64,000 nucleotides of DNA, from the NCBI GenBank assembly GCA_950106755.1, contig OX467083.1, positions 3,509,501-3,573,500 on the forward strand, written 5' to 3'. Origin of the DNA: Climacium dendroides. Lineage: Eukaryota; Streptophyta; Bryopsida; Hypnales; Climaciaceae. Both the position numbers and the translations under genes were made by a program. Positions 50,700-62,869 of the stretch are shown here, one piece after another. The notes under the pieces are model-generated. The model had not been told where the DNA came from, did not search any database, and saw only the letters and a program-made list of their open reading frames with translations. Within the stretch, counting starts at the first letter, position 1, and every line of letters begins with the position of its first letter.

Positions 50700-52660
50700 A
50701 GAAATCTTTTATTTGAAATCCAATAGTGAAAAGTTAGAGACAAACACATGGAATATGTGGAAATTTTTTCAAGAACTTTGATTTTATAGATTTTAAGATA
50801 ATAAGGCTTGAAGTTAGAAGAAACTATTTTTTTCTCAAAATTGCCCAATATAGCAAACAAAGTTTGTTTCCTTAGTCTTAGAATGTGATGTGAGAACTAA
50901 ATCTTCTTTGGGGGGGACAATTGTATTCAGTATTTAATTAGGTACATACATGCCAAATTTCAAAAGTTAATGAGGATTTTTGCAAAAGATGCCTCAAAGG
51001 TGCTCAAATTGTTTGAGTTGCCCCCAATTTTTTTGGCCAATATAAATTTTAATCCAGATTGAGAAAAAATTACATTCCCACTATGGGGATTCACACCTTG
51101 TATCAAAATTTTGTGAACATCCAATCAAAATTGTCTTCATAGGTTCCTATCCAAGTTTTAAAGTATTGATTGAATGGACACTTGGGGTCCTTTAGGGGTT
51201 ATCCCTAAAAAAATGAAATCCCCCAATGACCAAAGTAGTCACTCAAATGCTCCAATTATTGAATCAAAAGGTATATGCATTCTTTTTTTCTATAATGAAT
51301 AATGAAGTCATTCATCCACCACTTTTTGGTCTTGGCATCCTTCAAGGATTGAAGGCAATAATTGATATAAGTATATGAAAAAATTGTTGTTCAACACTAG
51401 AAGTGTAGTATAATTGTGGTTAAGTCTCAAATAAACTCCAAGAAAGAACCATGTTGAAGGAATTGACCCTTTTCCAAGTGTCAATCCATTCTCTTAGCTA
51501 GGACTCCCCCATTTTTTATTAGTTCTATTGTAGGTGCAAGCTCATGGACAACATGGACAACAAAAATGTCCACGAGGTGTACATTGAAAGCATTAAATGA
51601 TCACAACATGTATATTGAAAGCCACAATGATCACCTACTTTGATTTTATAAGCAACCTATGGCTAGAAATTGGTTTGCTTGCAAATCGAGAATGGGATAA
51701 ATAAAATCTTTACCAAAAATTTGACAATAATTTTATTTTTAAGGGAAAAGATGTCAAAAATTATGAAATCATTCTTAAATCTATTTTTCTATATGGGATT
51801 TTTTCCTCAACCTTCTCTGTACCATAGATAAGTTGAATCATTTACCTCTAAAAGCCCGAGGTCTTTCTAGGTTCAAAAACATCATTGCCCTTGAAGTGCC
51901 ATAGATCTAAATGTCATTAAGGTATAGAAATCTCAACCATACAATCTTGTAGTGTATGTATATTGTAGATGACATGAATCAAATTTGGAGTCATTTGGCC
52001 ACATAGATTGCAAGATTATAATGTTTTAGTGTTGAAAAAGGATATTGAAATTTTTGTGGCAACACATTTGGAAGTGAAACTCGATTTTTGAACCTACTCA
52101 AATGAAAAAACTTGAAACTAAAACATGATTCAAAACCAATTTACAAATACATTGGTGAAAAATATCATTCAATTGATTAATTGTGTATGCAAAATGGCTT
52201 TGAAATGTTCAAAAATTGCAAAAAACAACAACATTTGAGGCTAAACCTCCTTCTACTAACATACTACTCAATCACTCACAACTTTTTGGATTGATATGAA
52301 ATTTTAGCCATACCAACTAAACTAGTAACACACCTTTCCTCCAAAAAAATTATTGAAAACGGACACTCTACAAAGAGGAAATAAGTTGCCGAGGTTCATT
52401 GTAATCCAAAAATGTCAAGATTTTGAACTTGTAATTGCTCCTAAACATTCAAAACAACTTGTATTGACATGAAAATTTCACCAAAACCACTAGACTTCAA
52501 GGGTAACATAACTCCACAATTTTTAATTTTTTTAATTTTTAATTTATTCATTGAAATTGAACACTGGATAAGGAGATACATGCCCCCCAAAGTTGCAGCC
52601 CTCAAATGCACTTTGGTGAACTCAAATTGAACCTTTGAACTTCGATTGTCTTACCCAAAA
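50700..52660. other. AT-rich dispersed-repeat DNA
   Basis: No gene was seen. Phrases such as GGTCCTTTAGGGGTTA (about 51188) and CATGCCAAATTTCAAAAG recur in variant form in other parts of the desert (about 39500-40130, 61080-61740 and 62490-62900). This suggests old copies of one AT-rich repeat family. Confidence 0.5.
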
Positions 52661-52799
52661 ATCATTACATCTTGGATTGAGTTGAAAATTTTACCACACA
52701 AACGAAAAGAGAAAGCACAAAGTTCCCAACAAGTTTGATTGACTTTGGACACTGAATGCAACAGTTGCAACACTTTGAATTGCACTTAAACAGTAATGT

Positions 52800-53360
52800 G
52801 AGGCAGTTTTGTTCCCCTGGGGCGTTTACGGGTGAAGCGGTTGAAAAGAGGTCGTCATCCCCACTGATACTGTAAGTTACAGTCCGACGGATTATTGGTG
52901 AAAAAGCTCCCCAAGCCAAGCAGTCAAAGTACAGTACACCGTAGTGGTGAGTGGTCAATAAAGAATAAGAGAGTCCATCGTCGTGGCGGGTGGCAGCAGC
53001 ACCACATAAGCTTCAACATCACCTCGTAAGGGAAGAAGCCAGCGTCCCTGACAACAGCAGGCTAAGAACGAGGAAGAAGCTCATCCCCGGCCCTTCCCTT
53101 CCCTCAAGCTTAAGTTCTAGCAGCTGCCTGCCTCGCCTGGCTCGCCTGGCTCGCCTTGCCTGGGCTGCCGGGGTCAGTGTTGTCACCAGCTCGATGAGTT
53201 GGATGAGCTCGATTATCTAATCCACCTCCCTGACTTGCAGGTTACCTGCAGACGCAGCAACTTCTGACAGAAAGGAGCATCCCGTGTGTGGCTGCAGGCC
53301 GGCTTCTGCAGACAATGTCGGTTCATTACAGGAAGGGAGGAAGGGAGGAAGGGAGGGCTG
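52800..53360. other. GC-rich island in the desert, ending in a G-rich run
   Basis: GC content rises sharply by eye. CTCGCCTGG is repeated (53143-53160), and GGAAGGGA repeats close the island (53331-53358, a possible four-stranded G structure). Frames of 76-97 codons exist on both strands without motifs. The phrase CTTAAGTTCTAGCAGCTGC is related to 41085-41110. It may be a transposon terminus, a promoter island or a decayed gene. Confidence 0.5.
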
Positions 53361-54160
53361 CAGAATGCAGAGCCCATCACAGCAAGCAACTGAAGCTCAA
53401 CGTTTTTGTTTTGTTTTTAATTTTTTTTTGAAGCGCAAGCTTTAACGTTAAGCTAGTCTATCCTCCTTGACAGAATTCAGTCCCGTATGACTTAACCGTT
53501 GATGGCAGTGCCCACAAGAGACACTTCACACTATGGCCGTAGGTCGGGGAATGGAGTGACCAAACTTTGTTGAGAGTCCAAAGAAATGAGAAATGAATAA
53601 TAGGCAGTAAATAATAGGAGTTGGAACTTATGATTGACCATAATGTGAGGCCTCCAAAGACCAAGCTCAAAGTTCAAACCCTTGGCAATGAACTCCCACA
53701 CCCTTGTGAATAATTTGGATGGCCATTGTGTGAAGCTTCCCAAAGATCAAGTCCAAAGTCTAAACTCTTAGCAATCTAATGCTTGAGATCTTGTCATAAG
53801 TTGACAACCTCTTGGCCATAGTTTGGACTTTCATTTCTAGCCGACTCAAACTTTCTTTGAAAATCCGTCGCTATGTAGGCAATTTATTGCCATGTACATA
53901 GTTGAAGGGCATTGAACTTTGGACTCGGGTCTTTTTAGTGTGAAGGATCAAGAGGCCCAACTCTTGGATTCTTGAAATTCTATTGGTGGAAACCCATGAC
54001 CTCTCAACCTTTGGCCATGGTGTGAAGTGGTCGTAACATTCTAAGGCCTTTGGCCATAGTGTAAAGTGGTTCTAACATTCAAGAGAATGCAATACACTGC
54101 ATGGACTCTACGTTTAGAGTAATTTAAATGGCATGGAATATTCCACATCCAATAGTCCTT
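53361..54160. other. Gene-free stretch with a diverged local duplication
   Basis: Segments 53645-53695 and 53728-53780 share phrases like CCAAAGA(C/T)CAAG and CTT(A/G)GCAAT and are two diverged copies about 84 bases apart. I see no gene. Confidence 0.5.
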
Positions 54161-54214
54161 CATCAGTAGCTAACATCGTTTTGTTTTTTTTGGCGATGTG
54201 TTGTCAGTTCTGAC

Positions 54215-54295
54215 ATAAAGAAACGAATACCCTGATGTCCCTCCAAATGTAATACAATGGCATGCTACCAGGAACAAAAGTTCTATAGTAAAAAA
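54215..54295 (-). repeat. Dispersed repeat, inverted relative of 30075-30155
   Basis: Its reverse complement carries TTCCTGGTAGCATGCCATTG and GGAGGGACATCAGGGTATT, nearly identical to 30075-30155. Confidence 0.75.
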
Positions 54296-54464
54296 GAATA
54301 TGCTGGTAGCTAAGTGGACAGGTAGAGGCTCAATGTGATGACTGATGTGAGCAAGCAAGGAAAGGCAACACACATGAAGGCGACGCAATGTTATGTGAAG
54401 TGCTCCTTTATTAATGGAAATCACTTAACCCTAGAATGCAGGTTGAAAATTGACGTAGGGAGAC

Positions 54465-54530
54465 CATACATGCAGGAACCTCATACAGTAGACCACATTC
54501 AAGTTCCCACCTGCATTAGAGGTTACTATA
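54465..54530 (-). repeat. Dispersed repeat, inverted relative of 28330-28400
   Basis: The reverse complement shares GGAACTTGAATGTGGTCTA and TGTATGGTCTCC with 28330-28400. It lies 170 bases from the 54215-54295 repeat. Confidence 0.6.
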
Positions 54531-55219
54531 AGCTTACACTCCACACTTGTTGCAGCATTAAAAAAAACAGACATGTTTAGAGATTCTCGATGAGGATGGA
54601 AATTGATGGATTCTCAGGATGTTATTTACGGTACAGTCACTTGAATAGGAAGCCTGGTTAGTGATGATTTGATTTTAAACTTATGGTATCATTTAAAAAG
54701 TTACAAGGCTTTTTCTTTCTTTCTTTTCTGTTTTTCTTTTTTCTTTTTTTTGGGTGGTTTGTGGTTTGTACTGCTTCACTTACTCTTTTACCTCTGGCTC
54801 GCTGCAATGATTATTTAGTATGAAACCGGAGAACCAAGAAAAAAGAAAAACAAAGAACTTGAACAAGTGAGACTTATGCTTCAGTTGCACTACCTAACTG
54901 GAGAGGTATTATATTATATGATACTCACTCAGTCAGAGTTGAGTGCTGCTCGTGATTCATGAGTGTACATACAGAGGATGATAATATTAATAATAATCAG
55001 TTAGTAGGGACCGGGGCCACAAATCCTACTGCCAGCTGTCCACTTCTGGGGACAGATCAGCTTCAGGGTGGGTGGGTCTGAAAATCTTTATCTTGGCCAC
55101 ATGAGCGAGTGGAGCATTCTGAATGCAACAAGGTTTAACAAATGGCAGTCAGCCTTTTTTTAATTTATTTTTAATAATGGACATGGATCTTACTATGGTG
55201 GGCAGCCCCCCAAACCACC

Positions 55220-55496
55220 ACTACACTAAAATTGGTAAATAAATAGTGTTGGCTACACTAATTGTCAACAACAACATTAATTGTGATTTGCAAGGTTAAC
55301 GTTATAATATTATTTATCCATTTTAATTAGTTCTATAGTAAAATTTGGTCATTTCAACATTTCAACGAGAGTACATTTAGTGTTAGATGGGGACAAAATA
55401 TAGAAGTTGTAATGGTAATATAATAAGTTAAAGCTATGATTTAGTTCACTACAACACTAATTATCATCCAACACTATTTACCAATTTTAGTGTAGT
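55220..55496. mobile_element. TIR element of 277 bp, MITE-like
   Basis: The left end ACTACACTAAAATTGGTAAA matches the complemented right end over about 20 bases without mismatch. After a 4-base gap the match continues through TAGTGTTGG and, more weakly, to an ACACTAATT. If the true end is CACTAAAATTGG, both sides are flanked by TA; if it is ACTACAC, no duplication is evident. The family is uncertain (Tc1/mariner-like or CACTA-derived). Confidence 0.78.
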
Positions 55497-56169
55497 ATTT
55501 TGGCTACTGTGCATAGTTATTTTTATTAGACTGGTAAAATGTTCAATTCTTTTTCTTGTTGGCAAGTGAAAGGAGGTTCCAATGCACCGAAGAACATAGC
55601 ATTTGGATCCCGTATGCAAAAATTATACAAGGTCAAAGTTTTTTTGGTTAGAAATTCTAAAATCGGTAATTTCTTCAAGTTTTGGAGATGTACACATAGT
55701 AAATGGTGGTAGTTTTGGGTTAGTAGGGCATTTGAGAGGAGGGGGGGTCACCTTTTGTCCCATGCATGTATAAGTTCAAGATCAAGTCCCTAACTTTGTT
55801 GGATCGTAGAAGGGCAATTCAAATTATTGTATGAAGGATTTGAAGCTCCCTTAAAGATAATATCTAATTCTTTATCAAGATATCTCTTATATAGAGTTGT
55901 CTATGTCTATAATTGGTCATAAATGGATCAAAATGCCAAAATTGTCAAATTTTTGACACTTTTTCTATGGAAATTGCAATCATAGACAAATTTGACCTTC
56001 TAAAGTCCCCTAGTAATGTCTTGATTTTAGTATTCTTCTCATATTGTGTACAAATCAATAGTTGAAACGTTAAACAAGAGTTGATATAACCAAAATAGAA
56101 GCCAAAATAATAGATAGAGAGAGAAAATCAATTTTAAATTTTTGTGTCTTATAAAAGTGATTAATTCTT

Positions 56170-56370
56170 ACCTAATTGCATTGCTCATGATCCAAAAGAA
56201 ACTACACGTTATAAAATAGTTTTTTAATCATGTAGTCAAAGGTTATGAAAATTGTTGCATCTTAAAGCTATTCCTTGACCATATGTTGTGTGAAAATTTC
56301 AAAGAAAAAAAATTGTTTGTACATAGATGTGAGAATGTTGTATTGCCAAAAATGCTACTTGGTCCTTTAA
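56170..56370 (+). repeat. AT-rich dispersed repeat, partial copy
   Basis: This segment shares ATGTAGTCAAAGGTTATGAA, CTTAAAGCT, CTTGACCA and ATGTTGTGTGAAA, in order, with 32440-32560 and 63270-63360. It is a fragment of the same dispersed family. Confidence 0.7.
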
Positions 56371-57150
56371 AAGTAGTTGAAATTTTAGCAACTTTTCTTT
56401 AAGTTGCAATTTCCTAAAACTATTGGAACCTCGGATTAGAACTTTTAGCTTGTAAGGTCAATTGAAATTTGTACAAGAAATGACAAAGGGCTTCCTTCTT
56501 GAAGATAATGTGCTAGCAAAACAAAACAATATTTATTTTAACCCAAAGTGTCATGTAATATCGTTTTATTGGATAACACTTTTTTGAAAAATCATTTCTA
56601 CAAGTAAAAGTGCCGAATCTGCAACACTACATCAAAATGGTTATTTACTATGGATGAATAATTTGTTGCCTACTAAATTAGTATGAACTTAATTGAAATT
56701 CTCATATTTGATATTAGAATGTAAATAATGACACTTGACATCTATTACTTGGCATGGCACATTAGAAACATTAGAAAGTAATGTACATAAGAAACATTGC
56801 ATGATCCAATTCAAGCACTCCATTGTCCATCTTCAATGTCAAAATGTTAAGTAATACTCAACAATGATTAACATCAATGGCAAATAAACTTGATAAATAC
56901 TTAAAGTGTCAAATTTTTTCACTATAAGAAAAAAGGGTGTGTTAAGTGAGTTTTAAAGTACATTGGCCTATACACAAGATTATAAGTAATGATCTTTAAA
57001 GAGATTTTAAAGTAAAATTTTACTAAAAATACATATATTTCTAATAAATTTTTATTAAAAAATATAATGAGCCTTTGCTTCACATTAAAATATTGTTCAT
57101 ATATTGATGCATTAGAGTTCCTAAAATATAACGAGCCTTTACTTCACATT

Positions 57151-57535
57151 ATGGCTGGAACTTCAACCAAGCTTCCTGCCCCTCGTAGCCTCCAATCCTT
57201 GTTTTTCTCCCTTGCAGGATTCGAGAACTTGGATGCATGGCTAGAAGGTCTTACTTTTAGGAGAAAGACAAAAATCTTATTGTAGTTCTACCAAATTTGC
57301 CATTGAGTTGCTCAAATTCGGGAACTACGTTGATGAATTTGAAAGTTGCTCTCTTTTAGAGTTTGCCTAGTGGAAACATGCTACCCCATTTGGAATATCT
57401 ATAGATCCTTCTACTCACCTTTTAGTTTGAGGAGCTTTGAATTGCCAATGGAAACAAGTTCTAAGCCTACCTCTAGTGTTGTACATGTTTTTGGGGGGTG
57501 AGTGCTATTTTGCCAACATTCATTTTTTCAATACG
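57151..57535 (+). pseudogene. Decayed coding remnant of unknown family
   Basis: Frame 1 is open from ATG 57151 (MAGTSTKLPAPRS) to 57285. The reading continues sensibly in the next frame from 57281 (CSSTKFAIELLKFGNYVDEF), interrupted by TAG 57368-57370 and TGA 57428-57430, to about 57535. Codon-like composition across a frameshift and two stops suggests an old coding sequence. The bases before it are duplicated (CCTTTRCTTCACATTA at about 57072 and 57136). I do not recognise the protein, and chance cannot be excluded. Confidence 0.4.
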
Positions 57536-57640
57536 TTTTTTTTTAATCTTTTCCTCTTCGCAATGGAGTTTTGATTTGTGTCAACTAAATTTAACTACAA
57601 CTAGATGAGTAGATAATTTCCAAAAACCATGTTTGACCTT

Positions 57641-58274
57641 TACCCCCTAAATGCATAAGGCACCAAAATTTGGTGTTTGCAAAACTTTGAAGTTAAATAA
57701 AATCTAACCAAGTTACTATTCTTAGTAGTTTATATTTTTGGAAAGTTCTTCTTGAAGTCTAATTTTAGCATCAAAATCCGATCTTGAAAATAAATGATAG
57801 TGATTTTTCTATTCACAATTTTGTACAAGGGTACCCATTGCAATCTTGACTTCCTGTAGTGTTGAAAGTTCTTGAAAACAAGCCTCAAATACACTAGATC
57901 TTGGAGAAAAAATCACATTCAAAATTCATTTAAAAAAATTATAGAGTAAATTTTAGGAAGCCATAAATTGATTGGGGGTATACATGTTAAGCCCCTTAAC
58001 CTCATATTTTTTGGTCACCAACTTTTTAGATTTGACATGCAAAAAGAGAGTTGAAAGACTTTCATAGTTTTAACACCCTCATGGTCAAACATTATAATCG
58101 TTCACTCCATAAGTGACATTTTTTTCCCCCTATGAGATCTCTAACATGTCTAGTTTGAATTTGTATAGTTACAAATCCCCAAAAATTGATGCAACTTATC
58201 AAAATGTTGACATTTTGTTCAATTTAGAGCAAATTCCAAGAAGCTCAAAATAGGCCTTGGACATTTAGGGGGTA
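57641..58274 (-). mobile_element. About 0.63-kb TIR element, copy B (unassigned family)
   Basis: The ends are TACCCCCTAAATG and its exact complement CATTTAGGGGGTA. The body is the reverse complement of copy A (31649-32269) over its whole length at roughly 75-80 percent identity by eye. Flanking DNA differs from that of copy A, so the element is a discrete mobile unit. There is no long open frame and no clear target duplication. Confidence 0.78.
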
Positions 58275-58539
58275 AAAGACAAACTAGTGACTATGGAGAT
58301 CACCCCTTTGGGTACCGTGTGCATCACTCCCTTATAAAATTGCAAAAGCACTCATTGCAAGTCAAACCACTGTAGAAGACCTCCCCTTTTCACAACAAAA
58401 TTCCTAAGATGAATAGTTGCACTTTTGTCCTACTAGAAGGATTCTCCGTCATCCATGGGAAAAAAAACCCAACCTCATTGAAGTTTAAAGGTTAACAACG
58501 TCTTTTTTTTCGATACACAATTCCCCAAAGTTGAGAGGC

Positions 58540-59460
58540 AATTGTCTATTCCGGAATTTAGGGGCGAAGTTCAGTTAGGGTTTCCTGCTGCTTGGAGTCC
58601 AAATCCAGATTTTGCGCTTCCGAATGGCGGCTCCCCATCTTCCCCATTCACACCTTCCAGAGCCCAGTCGAGTCCAGTCCAGACGCTAAATCCTTCGCCT
58701 GCCCGCCTGGATGCAGTGGACGGATGGGGACGGGGGCTCCTGTTGACCCCTACAAATAAATACCGGTACGTAAGGTAAGGGAAGCTTAAAGCTGCGAAGG
58801 CCTGGATAACGTAAGCTTGTGTCTTTATCTTGTTGGCAGGTAGCGGCAGGGAAAGTGCAGTGTGGGGAAAAGGGGCCGTCATTGGCGTGGGCTGCCAACC
58901 AAGGTCATAAGGGCAGGGTAGAATAGGAGCCTTTGGAATTGCAGGCCAGGCCAGGCCTGGACTGGCTGGCTTTTTCAGTGGAGCAACGGAATGGGGGCTG
59001 CTATTGATGGGCTGCCTGGACGGAAAGAGGTCTTTAAACGTAATAAGCTGGCTTATAATGGGGTGGAGTAACATATTCTAACAGTCGGTTAGTTGGGCTC
59101 ACGGGGGGTCAATTTAATAACAATTCCCCAAGGAATTCTGAAGTCTTTTTACGGCAATTAAAAGCGCAGGCGGTGGGTAAGGGGAAGCTTACCTTACTTC
59201 ATTTGGAGGGAGGACTGCGCAGAAGCACTAACTTTAGCTTAGCCACAGAGGCGGGGTGGGGAAGGGGAGGGGAAGGGATGGGAATATGGGAGGGGAGGGG
59301 AGGTCACCCCCACCACCGCCACTAAGGTAAGTTAAGGGGGACCAGTCTATGACAGGTTGAATGACTGGTTGGGCCCTGTTGGCATTACTTGGAAAAAGGT
59401 AAAGTTTGGGTCCACATAAAGACAAACGGGAGTGAGGAAGGAAGAAAGCAATTGAAGTTT
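58540..59460. other. GC-rich island with overlapping open frames
   Basis: GC content is clearly above the surrounding desert. A 167-codon frame is open on the - strand (58571-59074) and a 78-codon frame on the + strand (58542-58778) over the same bases. Neither has a motif, and overlapping openness is expected from the composition. A strongly G-rich segment lies at 59252-59303. It could be a remnant promoter or CpG-type island of a lost gene. Confidence 0.45.
59252..59303 (+). repeat. G-rich tract with G-quadruplex potential
   Basis: The tract contains about eight runs of three to four G within 52 bases (for example GGGGTGGGGAAGGGGAGGGG). This satisfies the G3+N1-7 pattern more than once. 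Confidence 0.85.
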
Positions 59461-59599
59461 GAAATTTGAAATTACGAATTTACTATATAAGTGTGCTGGC
59501 CAATTGGGCCACGGAGGATCCACCCATGTACATATTGCCCCCTGGATTATAGCCCCGTGCAGAAAAGACTGAAATTTTTATTTGCTGGGTGTGATCAAT

Positions 59600-61900
59600 T
59601 TTGCAAATTCTGAATTTGTATTTGGCAAATATGAGGCCCCAAATTAGCTACGAGGCATGGTGAAATACCAAAATATAAGTGGTACAAAATAGGGGGCAAT
59701 TTTTCATTTACCCATTTTTCCTTTAATGGAGCAATAGATGGGGCCACCCAATTGGCCCAAAACAATCCCTTAACTACCCCAAAGTAATCTCTAGACTATT
59801 CCAAAATAATCTCTAGACTATCCCAAAATAATCTTTAAACTACCCCCAAATCAACAAAAGTATATCCATCGTGTCATCTCACTCTTTCGAAGCCATTAGA
59901 GTATATCCAATGTGCCCTTCATTTAGGCCAATATCGGCACTATGCAATGTACAAAATCATTTCTAATTAAAATTGTACTCCAATACAATTGTTATTGGAG
60001 CCTCCAATTCCGTAGCCTTGGTATGCAACCATCGAGGATTGGCTAATTTGCAAAATGTAAAGTGCCTGCAAGTTGACCCATTGTAAGAATAATCATTATT
60101 ACCAATGCTTTGGGGGCATTGGTATGTGAGCTAATTAATTCAACTTTCCTTTGTTCCAAAAAAAGTCTTTTTAAATTTTTTTATTTTTTATAAAACAAAA
60201 TAGTCCATGTGACTTTTGGATTGTTGGCTTTGCATTGGGTCAGTTTGTTCAAAGAAAAAACATGCACTTCTATGCCCTTGTGGCATGGCCCACCATTTGC
60301 CGTTATAGGGCTTGTATATCGAGTACGCATTGCAGATACAACATGAAGGCCTGAAAAATCACTTCTTTTGATGAATTTACACTCAGAAGGTGGATGTTTG
60401 TATTGCAATCGATAATCATTCCATCACCATTGTCCAAGACATTAATTGTAGACACTAACTCAAACTAATGTAGCCTACATCTCATTCATTGAAAACAAGT
60501 TTGTCATGAGTTGATTCAAGATTTTAATAGAGTCATTCCCTAGATATGTGTGATGGGTCTTCTACTTGTCATAAGGTAGTTTATCTTAGTTGTTGAAATT
60601 GGACAAAGGGCTAGTAAGGACACACCAAAATTTTCATGTTTGTCAAGGCTATTCATTTAGTTTGAAAAAATATTAATTTAGAAGTCTTTGAATTCGAAAA
60701 TTCTACAAAAATACAATTTCTATTTCTAAAGTTGAATTTCTAATAGGATAGACTAAAAAATCATGTTTGCACTTGAAAATAAAGAGTGGTATGAGTGAAA
60801 GTCTTATGAGTGAATTTATATACACCTTTGGACTAGATTCATTTTAGAAATAAAACTTTTATTGCCATTGTACTTTAGAACTAGGAGTTAATGCATGGCA
60901 TAGAGTGAACTCTATTTTATAAACTTTCAATATACAGTGATTTTTTAAACATGGAAAACTTAGATCATTTTTTGTAATAAATAATCACTAAAGTAAAATA
61001 TGCATTGGTGGAAACCATCAATATTTTATGATACATTAATTGTGCATTCAATAGTGTCCATCACCTCTTTCCTCAAAGATTTTAACCCCTAGAATCCCAA
61101 AACCATTATTTTGTCAAAAAACATTCAAAACTACCATTTCAATGCAAACAACCAAAAATTTAAACATTTGTTTTATTTGCATATTTATAACTATAGAATC
61201 TTGCACTATTTCAAAATTTTGATCATATCAATCACAAGATTTAAGCGTTTAAAGTGAAGATAACAAGTTTTTGTTTATAGCTTGATTAGATTGTAAGGCT
61301 TTGAATCCTCTTGACTTAAAATTTTTGTACTATGGTTTGTGAATTAAAAAAATTTGTATTTAAAAATTGAATTGAGGATTCAATACATTATTTTTTGATA
61401 AATTTGCCCAGATTTGCTTGCAAAACAAGAAGCTTCATAACTTTTACTTTACTTATCCACATGGAATGAATAAAACCTTTTTGCATAGAAGAAAATGTAA
61501 TATATTAGAGATAAATATAACAAAAATTATTTTGAGTTTTTTTGTTGCCCATGCTTGCTTATTTTGAACTTATTGTGGCATAACTTTTGCTTTTATGCAC
61601 CAATTGAAATAAAAATTATAGTTCTACAAAATTAATCAATTTTCCTATATAGAGAAAAAATTCAAAAACTCTTTCCAAAAATTGAGATCATGTGTACCTA
61701 ACCAAACCTTCAAAAATCCTTCAAGGGGACTTTTAGAACTTTAGAGATTATTTGGATGAAAATTGAGTTTGAAGAAAAAGATTGTTATATCTACTTAGCA
61801 CATGGAATTGAAAAAAAAGGCCAATGAGATTAAATTAATTATTAGGAGTTATAGTTTATTCAACAAATTTGTTGAACTCTTTTATCTATCATTTTGAATA
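59600..61900. other. AT-rich gene-free stretch with dispersed repeat fragments
   Basis: It includes 60200-60590, the inverted relative of 27290-27650, and AT-rich repeat phrases at 61070-61740 (TTTTAACCCCTAGAATC, then ACATTCAAAACTACCATTTC). No gene was seen. Confidence 0.5.
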
Positions 61901-61924
61901 GAGAAGAAGTGTAAGCGTATTCAA

Positions 61925-62363
61925 TTATCTAACGATTTGTTGCCACATCAACATTTCATTGAGTTGTAGAAGGAAGATCCTCAAATTGTAACTCCCATTG
62001 ATTTGTATTGATTTGGAACAAAACTCAAAACCATATCTATAGTAGAACCACCCATCACTAAGTACAGCCCCATCAACAATCAACAAGGGCCTGAAATTCA
62101 AGAGAGGTTGGGATTTGTATCTAAACATGAGTTCTTGATTTTTGCCCATCAATTCCTCCATTTTTTTCATGACACATCTGCTTGGTTTGAAGTGCCAAAG
62201 TGAATAAGAAGTAGTCTCTTAAATGAGCGGTTTGGAAATAGTCTATACATTGGACATGGGTCAAGACCTTTTGCCTTCCAAAATTCATAGTAATTTGTCC
62301 ACACTTGTTTATTTGGTCAATTACGGGTGGTTTTGCCATAATTTGTAGATACAATTCTTTCAA
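61925..62363 (-). pseudogene. Decayed coding remnant on the - strand, frameshifted
   Basis: Two overlapping - strand frames, 62363-62121 then 62170-61925, read as one protein-like sequence broken by a frameshift near MCHEK/KMEELMGKNQELM. No family is recognisable. It may belong with the remnant at 63400-63930, because both are on the same strand and only AT-rich repeat lies between them. Confidence 0.35.
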
Positions 62364-62869
62364 CTATAGAGCATATTTTTTTGACAATGATACTTTAATA
62401 TGCCTTCAATGCAATGAATTGATAGGCATTGGTTCTTACTTCATCATAAAATCAATCTCATCATAACTTCCGTTTCCTCGTTGAATTCATATTACACAAC
62501 TTAACCCCTAAAGGTTTTTGACTATGTTTTCATCAAAAACACTCCAAAACTGCCATCTCCAGTACAAGTACCAAATTTTTGAAAAATAAACATTTTTGGA
62601 TACATGTAACCATAGGATCTTATAGTAATATGGTTTGAAAAGATGTGGAAATTTTTTCAGAAGGTAGTTCTATTGTGTAGATTGCAAGATATTAACATTT
62701 CAAGTGACAAAAATATTTTTTTACCCTAAAAAAATGGACAGCTATACTTCACAAGGTTACATTTTTATGAAAAATTGTCCAAAATGATGGTTACTCTTTG
62801 GATTTATTCTCCAAGTCAAGTTGGCTACATGCTTGAAAATTTTCATATCATTTGGAATTGTACAACATA

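Noticed and set aside
58571..59074. 167-codon - strand frame as a gene
   Set aside because: It is Pro/Ser-rich with no motif, and the opposite strand is open too. GC-driven chance openness is more likely.
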